From Halorubrum hochsteinianum (GTDB lineage: Archaea; Halobacteriota; Halobacteria; Halobacteriales; Haloferacaceae), in the NCBI RefSeq assembly GCF_023702125.1, contig NZ_CP098416.1, positions 1-64,000 on the forward strand: a DNA stretch of 64,000 nt. The letters are read 5' to 3'. The notes beneath the pieces are model-generated. The model did not search any database. It had not been told where the DNA came from and saw only the letters and a program-made list of their open reading frames with translations. Within the stretch, counting starts at the first letter, position 1, and every line of letters starts with the position of its first letter. This document shows, in pieces, positions 33,756-41,293 of this stretch. The position numbers were made by a program, and so were the translations under genes.

Positions 33756-34939
33756 GACGAACCAACTCCTTCGAGATCGTGCCCCAGTCGAACCAAGCCG
33801 GCACCATCCTTCGACGGCTCCTCGATGCGTCAGCTAGGCTCTGGAACGAGTTGACCTACGAGCGGCGGCAGCGATTCTTTACCGGAGAGAGCGTCTGGGA
33901 CTGTGACGGATATAAAGACGAGTACGTCGATCTGATCGGGTCCGCGACGACCGCACAAGTCGCCCGCCAGAACGACCAAGCGTGGCGCTCGTTCTTCGAA
34001 CTCCGCGAGACGTCGGACCACGATCCCAACCCACCCGGTTACTGGGGGAATCGCGAGGACGGTCGCGAACTGCGGACCTTCATTCGGAAGGATATGTACT
34101 CTCTCCGGTGGGGCGAGCGTTCTCGTCTAGAGGTTCCGATTGGACGGGACCTGAAAGACGAGTACGGTTTCGGGCGGTACGAGCGCCTTCGGGTTCCGGT
34201 TCGTGGCGATCCACAGTGGACCGGCGAGCAGGGGCAACTCCGGTTGACGTACGATGAGGTCAAAGAAACGTACCAGGCCTACCAGTCAGTAACTGTCCCA
34301 GATGAGGAACGGACGACGCCGACAGGAGAGTCGGTCGCAGCGCTCGATATCGGCGCGAACGTCCTCGTCGCGTGTACGACGACGACCGGCGACCAGTACT
34401 GGTACAGCGGCCAAGAGCCGTTCCGGCAGTTCCGTGAGACGACCCAGCGCATCGCCGACGCCAAAGCGAAGCTGCCGGATGGACAGCAGACCAGTACGCG
34501 GATCCAACAGCTCTATGGGAAGCGATCTCGCCGGCGCGACCACGCCGTGAACGCGCTCGTTCGTGACTTGGTCGAGCGGCTCCACGACGACGGTGTCGAA
34601 ACCATCTACCACGGCGATCTCACCGGCGTCCTCGGCGAGTACTGGTCAGTCGAAGCCAATCTCAAAGCGCGCACGTTCTGGGCGCATCGACAGTGTCTCG
34701 ACCAGCTCGCGAACGTCTGCGAGGAGTACGGAATTGAAGTGGCCTCACTCTCCGAAGCGTGGACCTCCCAGACGTGTCCGGAGTGTGGCGAACGCGAGCA
34801 GACCCGCCGGCATCGCGAGACGCTGCGGTGTCCGTGTGGCTTCGAGGGGCACGCCGACCTCGTCGCGTCGCAGACACTGCTCGAACAGGCAACGAACACC
34901 GCGGTCAGGCCGACGGCACGGCCCGTGCGGTTCCAGTAG
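33752..34939 (+). CDS. tnpB: TnpB-family RNA-guided nuclease with rearranged catalytic site
   Basis: 395 residues of the IS200/IS605 OrfB (TnpB) family. RuvC-I Asp is D199 (ALDIGAN). The expected RuvC-II Glu position reads HGDLTGVL, so Gly288 replaces Glu. A conserved-looking Glu335 lies 47 residues on, in LSEAWTSQTC, just before the zinc ribbon (CPECG ... CPCGF). RuvC-III Asp is D369 (GHADLVAS). An alternative Glu about 45 residues downstream is described for Fanzor and related TnpB proteins, so the enzyme may be active. No TnpA gene is nearby. If it works as other TnpBs, its guide RNA would come from the 3' end of this gene and beyond. Confidence 0.82.
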   Translation: MRRTNSFEIVPQSNQAGTILRRLLDASARLWNELTYERRQRFFTGESVWDCDGYKDEYVDLIGSATTAQVARQNDQAWRSFFELRETSDHDPNPPGYWGNREDGRELRTFIRKDMYSLRWGERSRLEVPIGRDLKDEYGFGRYERLRVPVRGDPQWTGEQGQLRLTYDEVKETYQAYQSVTVPDEERTTPTGESVAALDIGANVLVACTTTTGDQYWYSGQEPFRQFRETTQRIADAKAKLPDGQQTSTRIQQLYGKRSRRRDHAVNALVRDLVERLHDDGVETIYHGDLTGVLGEYWSVEANLKARTFWAHRQCLDQLANVCEEYGIEVASLSEAWTSQTCPECGEREQTRRHRETLRCPCGFEGHADLVASQTLLEQATNTAVRPTARPVRFQ

Positions 34940-35141
34940 GACGATCACCAGTGGTCCCCCGTCGAGGGGGTCGCGGTGGGGCCCAACGAATAGCGCACAG
35001 ACCCGCAAGGTGCCGCCGTGGTGTCGCCGTGACACCAGCGAGCGGACGCTCCCGTGTGTGGAGTGGATGTCGATCCGCTGGTCGCTCGCTTTTCGTACGT
35101 GGTCCCTTAGAACTAATAGACGTACGGATGTCCCTTCAGTA
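34940..35141. other. Region after tnpB, possible guide RNA and right end
   Basis: No gene. It contains a GC hairpin (CCCCC-GTCGA-GGGGG at 34956-34970) and several GC-rich inverted stretches, as expected for a reRNA scaffold at a TnpB element's right end. The boundary with the cargo gene at 35142 is not defined. Confidence 0.35.
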
Positions 35142-36407
35142 ATGGACGCGTCAACCCCTTATTTTCAAGAAACGGTGAATCTAGATATTTATGACAAAGA
35201 TGTCCACGCAGAGGTCTCACTCTCAGAAGCAGGAAATATAGATGTGGAGGTTATCAATAGTCCTCAATTCGGTGTGTCCTCAGAATTCTCAGAAAACATC
35301 GGTGCCATTGGAGGAACAACCTTAGATGGCGACGGAGTTGAATTTTCTAATGTCATAGTTTCTCTTGGTTTACAATCAAGTAGGAATAAAGCCAGTCATC
35401 GATACATTAGTTCTCTGTCACCACCCTCCGAAATAGAGATTGACGGTTCTGGTGGGTATGTGTCCTACGAGGGTGAAGAAGTTAGTGTGCAGTTCGATGT
35501 TCTGGGTTTCAAGCCATTCATTCCACACAATGCAGTAGACGAGATCGAACTTATAAATCGGGATTCGTGGCAGGTGACAGCATCATCAGTAAATGAGATA
35601 GATGAGCGAATTGATTTCATCAAGTCTCACAAAACCCTTCTCCGAACAGCAGAGGTTGTAGTTACATTAGATATTCCAGGATGTATCTCACATCAAGTAG
35701 ATCAAGCTCGCGAAAAGCTGAGTGATGTACTATCCTTAGCAGGATTTGTACAGGGGATGGGGCCAAATTTCGTCCGAGGGGAAGTAATCAGCATCAATGG
35801 AGAGCCCCCTGATACTGTTGATAATGGGATTCGATTTACAAAAATGTGGTCTACACAAGGAGATATTGGTGGTGCATTCAAGTCAGAAAGGTTAGTCTGG
35901 GGAAATGAATTCCCACAATACTTAGACGTAGCTTATGACAATTATGATTCTTATGTCCAAGACGAACTTCAACTTCGACATGTCTTAGGATACTACTGGG
36001 ATGCATTAAATTCGACACGGCCCGTTGAAGGCCGCTACTTGAGTGTATGTAGTGCGATTGAGTTGCTTGCAAAACGGTATTCAGATCTATTTAAGCAACA
36101 ATCTAGAACGCAGGACAGAATCGAATATCTGGTTGATGAGTTAGAGGTCGAAACAGATGACCTTACCGACTTCGCAGGAACGTCTGATCGAGCCGTATCA
36201 TCAACGTATTTTTACAGTTATTCTCGCCAATATGTAGTTCACGGCGATAATAATCTGACTTGGAGTGAACTTCGAGATGATTTTGAGGCTGCCTTAACAC
36301 TCCTTCAACGAATCATCAGAAACCAGCTAGTTGGACCAGTAGAGGAAGAATCTGGTTTTAATGAACTGGTTGATATTAGTCCGAAAGGTGTTGTCGAATT
36401 CGAATAG
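35142..36407 (+). CDS. ApeA-like HEPN-domain protein, candidate defence RNase
   Basis: 421 residues from ATG 35142; open frame continues upstream into the tnpB region but with no sense. The N-terminal ~300 residues are beta-rich (SNVIVSLGLQSSRNKAS, VSYEGEEVSVQFDVLGF). The C-terminal part is helical (YLSVCSAIELLAKRYSDLF ... LRDDFEAALTLLQRI) with the HEPN catalytic pair R-x4-H at R362 and H367 (SRQYVVHGDN). This layout resembles ApeA, a HEPN RNase with anti-phage activity. DNA is strongly AT-rich relative to neighbours. A MITE is inserted 8 nt after the stop. HEPN is likely; defence is inferred. Confidence 0.65.
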   Translation: MDASTPYFQETVNLDIYDKDVHAEVSLSEAGNIDVEVINSPQFGVSSEFSENIGAIGGTTLDGDGVEFSNVIVSLGLQSSRNKASHRYISSLSPPSEIEIDGSGGYVSYEGEEVSVQFDVLGFKPFIPHNAVDEIELINRDSWQVTASSVNEIDERIDFIKSHKTLLRTAEVVVTLDIPGCISHQVDQAREKLSDVLSLAGFVQGMGPNFVRGEVISINGEPPDTVDNGIRFTKMWSTQGDIGGAFKSERLVWGNEFPQYLDVAYDNYDSYVQDELQLRHVLGYYWDALNSTRPVEGRYLSVCSAIELLAKRYSDLFKQQSRTQDRIEYLVDELEVETDDLTDFAGTSDRAVSSTYFYSYSRQYVVHGDNNLTWSELRDDFEAALTLLQRIIRNQLVGPVEEESGFNELVDISPKGVVEFE

Positions 36408-36415
36408 AGTATAAT

Positions 36416-36555
36416 GGCCTTGTTTAGACGCTCCTGAAGACACAGGTCAGTGGCTATGTTGGGTGATGAGATTCAGTCCGTGAGCGCCTCTCGATCAGTT
36501 TCGTTGTTCGGATAACGTCCGTAGCGAGTGATCTGCACCGCGTCTAAACAAGGCT
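36416..36555. mobile_element. 140-bp MITE, copy 2
   Basis: A 15-bp perfect terminal inverted repeat GCCTTGTTTAGACGC (36417-36431) / GCGTCTAAACAAGGC (36540-36554) and a perfect 9-bp target duplication GAGTATAAT (36407-36415 and 36556-36564) bracket 140 bp. The left copy of the duplication overlaps the stop codon of the HEPN gene. Same family as 33176-33315. Confidence 0.88.
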
Positions 36556-36664
36556 GAGTATAATTGTTCAAGTTGCGCTATGCACGAATTCTATAGGTAC
36601 AGCATTCATTTCCGGGGTCGCCTTGTTGATATGAGCCGTTACGGCTCGCACCGCTCGCCGCTTT

Positions 36665-36762
36665 CCGCCCTCCGCGTCGCTCGCGACCGACCATTCCGGG
36701 CTGCCTGCCTGCGGTAGCGGGCGGGCTGCCGGGCTAAAGTGAATGTGCCCTCGACGCCAGCG
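36665..36762. ncRNA. ~100-nt GC-rich repeat element, copy 2, candidate non-coding RNA
   Basis: Conserved flanks match 30418-30521; the variable core here pairs GCCTGCC with GGCGGGC. It lies 300 bases before the OB-fold gene. See copy 1. Confidence 0.4.
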
Positions 36763-37059
36763 CTTCACCCGTTCGGGTCCTGCGGACCTCGGCGAAGCCG
36801 ACCGCGACGGACGTGGTTGCGTCGCGGCGAACGGGGAATGCGCTGGCCGCTCGCTCCGGGCGGGTCGGCGCGCGGTGCTGGATGAGGCCACCTCATGCAG
36901 GCGCGCTCTCGCTCGCGCCCGGTAGGGCGCTCGCGAAGGCGCGAGCGAGAGCGCGCAGATGGTTCTGTCGGTCGTTGTCGTCGGAAAACCGCGATGTAGT
37001 AGCATCGCGGTGTCGGCGCGTGAGCGCCTTCGTCGGAAATCACCTTGTGAGTGATTCCA
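36763..37059 (+). promoter_or_regulatory. Highly structured leader of the OB-fold gene
   Basis: It holds a perfect 19-bp hairpin (36901-36919 / 36938-36956, 18-nt loop), a perfect 9-bp hairpin (ACCGCGATG / CATCGCGGT around 36989-37012) and a GGCGC-GTGA-GCGCC-type hairpin (37015-37027). Such stacking suggests an RNA-level control, an attenuator, or a replication-related site. Confidence 0.5.
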
Positions 37060-37926
37060 ATGTCTAGTAACAACGCTAGCGGAAAGGTCGTTTCGGTCGA
37101 TGAACAGGCATTCGAGAAAGCGGGCGGTCAGGCGGTCGATGAAGACGGCTTCCCAGTCGTCGACGAGACGCCGGAGTTCGAGGCGGCGGTCGAGCAGGAG
37201 ACGCAGGCGAAGGTGGATGCAAACCACCCGGACGGGATCGCGGACACGAGCCAGGATCAGATTCACGGTGTCACCCTCGAACAGGAAGAGCGCATTCGGG
37301 CGCGGGAAGCCGAACTGGAGCGCATCAGTGCCCAGGCCGAGCTGGGAACGCAGGACGGTCGCGAGCAGCGCACGCGAGAGGTCGTCAGCGAGCAGTGTGG
37401 TCGCGACGAGCCGGCGCCGGCGGAGCGCACGGATCCCCGAGAGAAGCTGACGCAAGAGGAACTCGCGGCGGTCAACGAGCAGGCGATGCGGATCAGCGAC
37501 GAAGTGAAGGGCGGCTGGTCGAGAGCGGTCGTCGCGAAGCAGCTGGCTGAGAAGGTGCAGCGCGGGCGGGACGTCACGAAGGCGGTGCTGGAGACCCTCG
37601 AAGAGCTGAAGGCGGCGCCGGGGGCGATCGTGCCCATCGCGGACGTGCCGGACGTCCCAGTCGGTGAGGTGACGGTCGAAGGCACAGTGAGCGAACTCTG
37701 GGATCCTAGTTCCCCAGCAATCGCCCAAGTCGGACTCATCGAAGACGAAAGCGGGCGTACGAAATTCACGATCTGGGAGAAGAGCAAGAAGACGGTGGTT
37801 CGAGAAGGGCAGACAGTCCGGTTCAGAGCGGTCAAGAAAAATTGGTACCAAGGACGGTGCAGTCTCGCCATCACGGGCTGGAGCAGGATCGAGTTCCCAG
37901 AGCGCGGCCGGTGGTGGGAAGAGTAG
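37060..37926 (+). CDS. OB-fold single-stranded nucleic acid-binding protein (RPA-like)
   Basis: 288 residues from ATG 37060. The N-terminal ~140 residues are an acidic, helical, low-complexity region (LEQEERIRAREAELERI). The C-terminal third is an OB fold: VPVGEVTVEGTVSELWD, then QVGLIEDESGRTKFTIW and EGQTVRFRAVKKNWYQGRCSLAI, the strand pattern of RPA-type domains. It probably coats plasmid ssDNA during transfer or replication, in line with the primase and T4SS in the window. No zinc finger is visible. A T-run (37941-37950) after the stop is a likely terminator. Confidence 0.85.
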   Translation: MSSNNASGKVVSVDEQAFEKAGGQAVDEDGFPVVDETPEFEAAVEQETQAKVDANHPDGIADTSQDQIHGVTLEQEERIRAREAELERISAQAELGTQDGREQRTREVVSEQCGRDEPAPAERTDPREKLTQEELAAVNEQAMRISDEVKGGWSRAVVAKQLAEKVQRGRDVTKAVLETLEELKAAPGAIVPIADVPDVPVGEVTVEGTVSELWDPSSPAIAQVGLIEDESGRTKFTIWEKSKKTVVREGQTVRFRAVKKNWYQGRCSLAITGWSRIEFPERGRWWEE

Positions 37927-37940
37927 CCAGTTGAGACAAC

Positions 37941-37950
37941 CTTCTTTTTT
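37941..37950 (+). terminator. T-run terminator after the OB-fold gene
   Basis: CTTCTTTTTT begins 15 nt after the stop codon; archaeal RNA polymerase terminates at such runs. Confidence 0.45.
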
Positions 37951-38080
37951 GCTGTGTGCCGGACCGACCCAGGCCCCACCTCCCCACCCTCCGCTCCGTG
38001 CTCGCTTCGCTGCGCGCGCAGCCACGACCTAGAGAACTCGATGTTAAATTGACATCATAGGATTCGACTTATGTACAACT

Positions 38081-38857
38081 CTAATTGTCCAAGTCTATTG
38101 AGGCGGTCGGTGTTTCCTCACCCGCGAACGTCTCCAGCAAGTACAGCACGCTGAACCCGAGGTTCTCATGGATCCAGTCCTGATTCGAGTAGATGTCCGT
38201 GAAGTCGCCGGTCACGAAGTGGCTGATACCGATTTCCTCCTTCAGGAACACGGCGTCACAGATCAGCGCGATATCCGCATTGTTCTTCATATGGACCGGC
38301 CATTCCTTCAACCGCTTCTCAACGTCGGGATACTCGCGGTCTCGCATCGGTTCCAGATAGACACGGGCCTCGATCTGGTCCTTGTGCTTGATCGACCGCT
38401 CCATCAAGACGTCCTTCAGCTTCCGAGCAGCTTCCCGAGCTGTCCGCCGAGTGAGCTCGCCCTCCTTCTCGAAGTACCACTCAAAGTACTTCTGGAGCCG
38501 AGGCCGCACCTCCTTCTCCTCTGACTCCTTCATGTCGAACCGCTCGACGTACTCGTCCATCACCGTCTCAATATCGAGCTCGTCGTCACTGTAGGTTTGC
38601 AGCATCTTCCCGAACTGCCTCAGTTTCAACCGGAGCTTCGCCCGTTTCTCCCCGTACAGGCCTTCGTTCCGGTCTAACCGGATGTCGGCGGAACGCCGAC
38701 TGTTGTCCTCGGTGCTGGAGCAGTACTCGTAGACGGCGTTCTTCCCGGTGTAGATCGTGTTATCGGTGTCGAACAATCGTTTGGCGTCAGGGTACCACCG
38801 GTCATTGATGAAGGTGAGTCCGAGCAGGCAGTTGGTGTCTACGAAGTACCGGGTCAT
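38081..38857 (-). CDS. PIN-domain protein
   Basis: 258 residues. PIN-type acidic residues occur at the N-terminus (RYFVDTNCLLG, D7) and in NADIALICDA and FVTGDFTDIYS near the C-terminus; they coordinate Mg2+ or Mn2+ in RNases of this fold. The middle carries a long charged helical insertion (about 75-160) that is not usual for a compact PIN toxin. It follows the 38870 gene by 12 nt on the same strand. Together they are divergent from the Argonaute locus. It may be a toxin RNase or an effector; no known antitoxin fold is clear. Confidence 0.75.
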   Translation of the reverse strand: MTRYFVDTNCLLGLTFINDRWYPDAKRLFDTDNTIYTGKNAVYEYCSSTEDNSRRSADIRLDRNEGLYGEKRAKLRLKLRQFGKMLQTYSDDELDIETVMDEYVERFDMKESEEKEVRPRLQKYFEWYFEKEGELTRRTAREAARKLKDVLMERSIKHKDQIEARVYLEPMRDREYPDVEKRLKEWPVHMKNNADIALICDAVFLKEEIGISHFVTGDFTDIYSNQDWIHENLGFSVLYLLETFAGEETPTASIDLDN

Positions 38858-38869
38858 GGAGGGGGTTGG

Positions 38870-39739
38870 TTAGGGGGCGGGTGAGAGACCGAGGAGTGCG
38901 ATCGCAACTCCGTCAGCGGCTTCGGACACTACTTGGTTCTCTTCCAGGTCTGTGTGTAGCCGGGAGCGTTCTCGCTCTATCAGTTCGAGTTCCTTCCGGA
39001 TATCCTCTTGTCGGCCTTCGAGGTCCTGCGTGTCTAGTTCCTCGGCGATCTCTTCGGGGGTCAACCCGGTGTTTTCGCGTTGGGCGAGGTCGATGCAGAA
39101 GATGGTCCAGAACAATTCAGAGACCTTCAGGGCCTTCTGCGGCCGGTACTCTTCGGCATCAAGTTCAGCACTTACAACCGAGTACCAGAGATCCAGGTCC
39201 TGCTCCAGCCACGGGTAGTCGTCGACTGGGAAGGTATCGATGATATCGAAGACCGTGTTGATGACTGCTTCCCTGCTGGAGTCTACTTCGGGGTAATCTG
39301 GTTTGTCGTCAATAGCGTTACTGAGCTGTTTGTCGAGTCGTCGGTAGTGGCGTTGAACATCGTAAGGCGCGTCCTCGTACATGTCATCGGTCAGCCCCTC
39401 CGTATTTTGTTCGTACAGACGGTTGAGTGCTCGAGAGAGTGCGAGTCGAGCCTTTGTCTCTTCCTCCCTGGGGAGGCTGAGCTGAGAAGCTGAAAGGCTA
39501 CAACGGACTTCTCGGCTATCGTCACTCCAGTCTACCGTGACTGGGGATCCACCGGTCTTCGCCATGGTTCCGAACTTGTACCAGAAGTGCTGGATATCCG
39601 TGTCCAATCCGACGTCGTTGAGTTCCTTGTCTGCGAAGTAGAGTAGTTTATAGAAGGTTTTGGGGCGTAACGGGTTCGAGTAGAATCTCTCGTCCAAGAG
39701 AAGGGCCGTTACCTCCCCTACGCTCAGTGTAGAGGTCAT
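38870..39739 (-). CDS. Panacea/SocA-like N-terminal domain protein
   Basis: 289 residues. The start RPKTFYKLLYFADKELNDVG and the following WYKFGTMAK resemble the Panacea (SocA/DUF4065) domain, which often acts as an antitoxin or as a proteolysis adaptor. The rest is helical and acidic with a C-terminal coiled-coil region (LELIERERSRLHTDLEE). It is transcribed ahead of the PIN gene (12-nt gap), making a possible antitoxin-toxin order. Its promoter region (39740-39904) is shared with the divergent Argonaute operon. The Panacea assignment is tentative. Confidence 0.5.
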   Translation of the reverse strand: MTSTLSVGEVTALLLDERFYSNPLRPKTFYKLLYFADKELNDVGLDTDIQHFWYKFGTMAKTGGSPVTVDWSDDSREVRCSLSASQLSLPREEETKARLALSRALNRLYEQNTEGLTDDMYEDAPYDVQRHYRRLDKQLSNAIDDKPDYPEVDSSREAVINTVFDIIDTFPVDDYPWLEQDLDLWYSVVSAELDAEEYRPQKALKVSELFWTIFCIDLAQRENTGLTPEEIAEELDTQDLEGRQEDIRKELELIERERSRLHTDLEENQVVSEAADGVAIALLGLSPAP

Positions 39740-39904
39740 ACTTATTCGAGGCTAACAGCACCACCTCTAATTACTGTATTGAAAACAGTGAATCTGAATC
39801 AGGAACTCCCAAAACCGTGGCCAGGCATCCAATTCTCGGCCTGAACCCGGACCGTTCACTGCGACGAAATGATTTAGGTACTCCATTGTGAGGTTCGGCA
39901 TAAC

Positions 39905-41293
39905 GTGGCCCTCACCAACCTCCTAGGCGAACGCGAGGCCCTCGCTAAAAACTCGGAGATCTACGGTGACAAGGTCCAGGAGTACATGGAGGCGATGGGA
40001 TACTACATCACGGAAACATCGCCCACCCATGGCGGGCTTGTCGACCAGAAATATGAACTCCCAGAGATCAGGGGTGACCGAGAGGTCTGGGTCGAGCTCA
40101 AGTGGACAGACCAGCGCCGTCACGGGAAGAAATTCCTCGAGGAGATGGGGAAGTACTTCCTCCACTACATGGACCGGTCTCCTGAGAAACGGTTCGACGT
40201 GGCCATCTTCGGGCGGAACCTCGAGAACTTCAAAGAGTGGCAGAAGATCTTCGATGTCACCAAGCAGACCGACGAGGCAATCCAGGAGTTCTACGACCGG
40301 GTCTGCGAGAACGACAAACTCTCGGACGAGCATCAAAGGAAGATTAAGAGCTATTCGATGGACGATTTCGAGGAGTTCCTGAGTGACACCCACGTCTACC
40401 AGGCCGACTACGACTCGCTCTTGATGAAGATCGAGGAGTTCGAGAAAGACGACCGGTTCAAACCCGACTTCTTCCAGCGTGAAGCCGAACCCATCACCGA
40501 CAGGTCAGAGCTGACCACCAACCTCGTCGAGATAACAGAGTACCCTGAAACTCTGTACATCGGAGACCAGGTGGAGGGCGCGACACAAGAGGTAGCATTC
40601 AAGCTACGCCCATTCACGGTGCCGACGTGGTTCAAGTCGAACAAGGTGTATAGCCTGTTGCCGCCGGAGGAAATGCCGAGAGCGGTCAAACAGTTCATTG
40701 ACCCGGACACGGTCGAGGAGACCGGGTTCCGGTCGTGGGTAGAAGCCGACCAAGGGAACGCCGATATTGGGAAACGGCTGATTCGGGCCGTTGTCCTCTC
40801 CAAGGGTGAAGACCGTGGCTGCATCGCGATAAACTACCGTAGCGACTACCACCTGTACTTCCCACACGAAGACCCCGAAGCGGAGGTCCGGAAAGAAGAG
40901 GGGCGACAGGTCACAAAACACTACGATGAGGCCGAATCACCCTTCTTCCGCCACCACTCACTCCGTATCGGCATCCTCGAATACCCAGGTCAGTACTTCC
41001 TCACCCTGAAACCAGCTATCCTGTTCACCACCAACGGGAAAGAAAACCGGATCACCGGGGAACAAGCCAAACCGTTACACGACAGGTTCAGCCCCAGCCG
41101 ACACGGGAACAACCGGAAAACACGGAGTCGGATCAACCACTGGTGGAAAATCCTGGACTACGGCGACCCCAAACAGGAAGATCTGGACATCGGGACAGAA
41201 CCCGTGATGCTCGAAGTCAACAAAAGGCCGCCCAAAGACACCGACGAACGGGACGGCACCATGCAGAACAAGTGGTTAGGAGATTTCCAATGA
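39905..41293 (+). CDS. Nuclease-APAZ protein, partner of short Argonaute (DREN-APAZ type)
   Basis: 462 residues from GTG 39905; an A/T box GATTTAGGTA lies about 30 nt upstream. The N-terminal ~110 residues form a PD-(D/E)xK-like domain: D47 in GLVDQKY and the catalytic pair E64-x-K66 in WVELKW. From about residue 190 the protein has the beta-rich APAZ-like region (LYIGDQVEGATQEVAFKL, VPTWFKSNKVYSLLPPEE), which in short Argonaute systems occupies the place of the missing N/PAZ lobe. It would form a heterodimer with the next gene and become a collateral DNase on target recognition. The stop overlaps the Argonaute start (ATGA). Confidence 0.75.
   Translation: MALTNLLGEREALAKNSEIYGDKVQEYMEAMGYYITETSPTHGGLVDQKYELPEIRGDREVWVELKWTDQRRHGKKFLEEMGKYFLHYMDRSPEKRFDVAIFGRNLENFKEWQKIFDVTKQTDEAIQEFYDRVCENDKLSDEHQRKIKSYSMDDFEEFLSDTHVYQADYDSLLMKIEEFEKDDRFKPDFFQREAEPITDRSELTTNLVEITEYPETLYIGDQVEGATQEVAFKLRPFTVPTWFKSNKVYSLLPPEEMPRAVKQFIDPDTVEETGFRSWVEADQGNADIGKRLIRAVVLSKGEDRGCIAINYRSDYHLYFPHEDPEAEVRKEEGRQVTKHYDEAESPFFRHHSLRIGILEYPGQYFLTLKPAILFTTNGKENRITGEQAKPLHDRFSPSRHGNNRKTRSRINHWWKILDYGDPKQEDLDIGTEPVMLEVNKRPPKDTDERDGTMQNKWLGDFQ

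Noticed and set aside
34563-35141. Upstream extension of the HEPN gene frame through tnpB
   Set aside because: Open but out of frame with tnpB; low-complexity Arg/Ser composition shows it is a shadow, so the ATG at 35142 was chosen.
36901-36956. Possible CRISPR or tRNA-like structure
   Set aside because: A single hairpin with no repeated array, and no cloverleaf or CCA end. No CRISPR repeats occur anywhere in the window.
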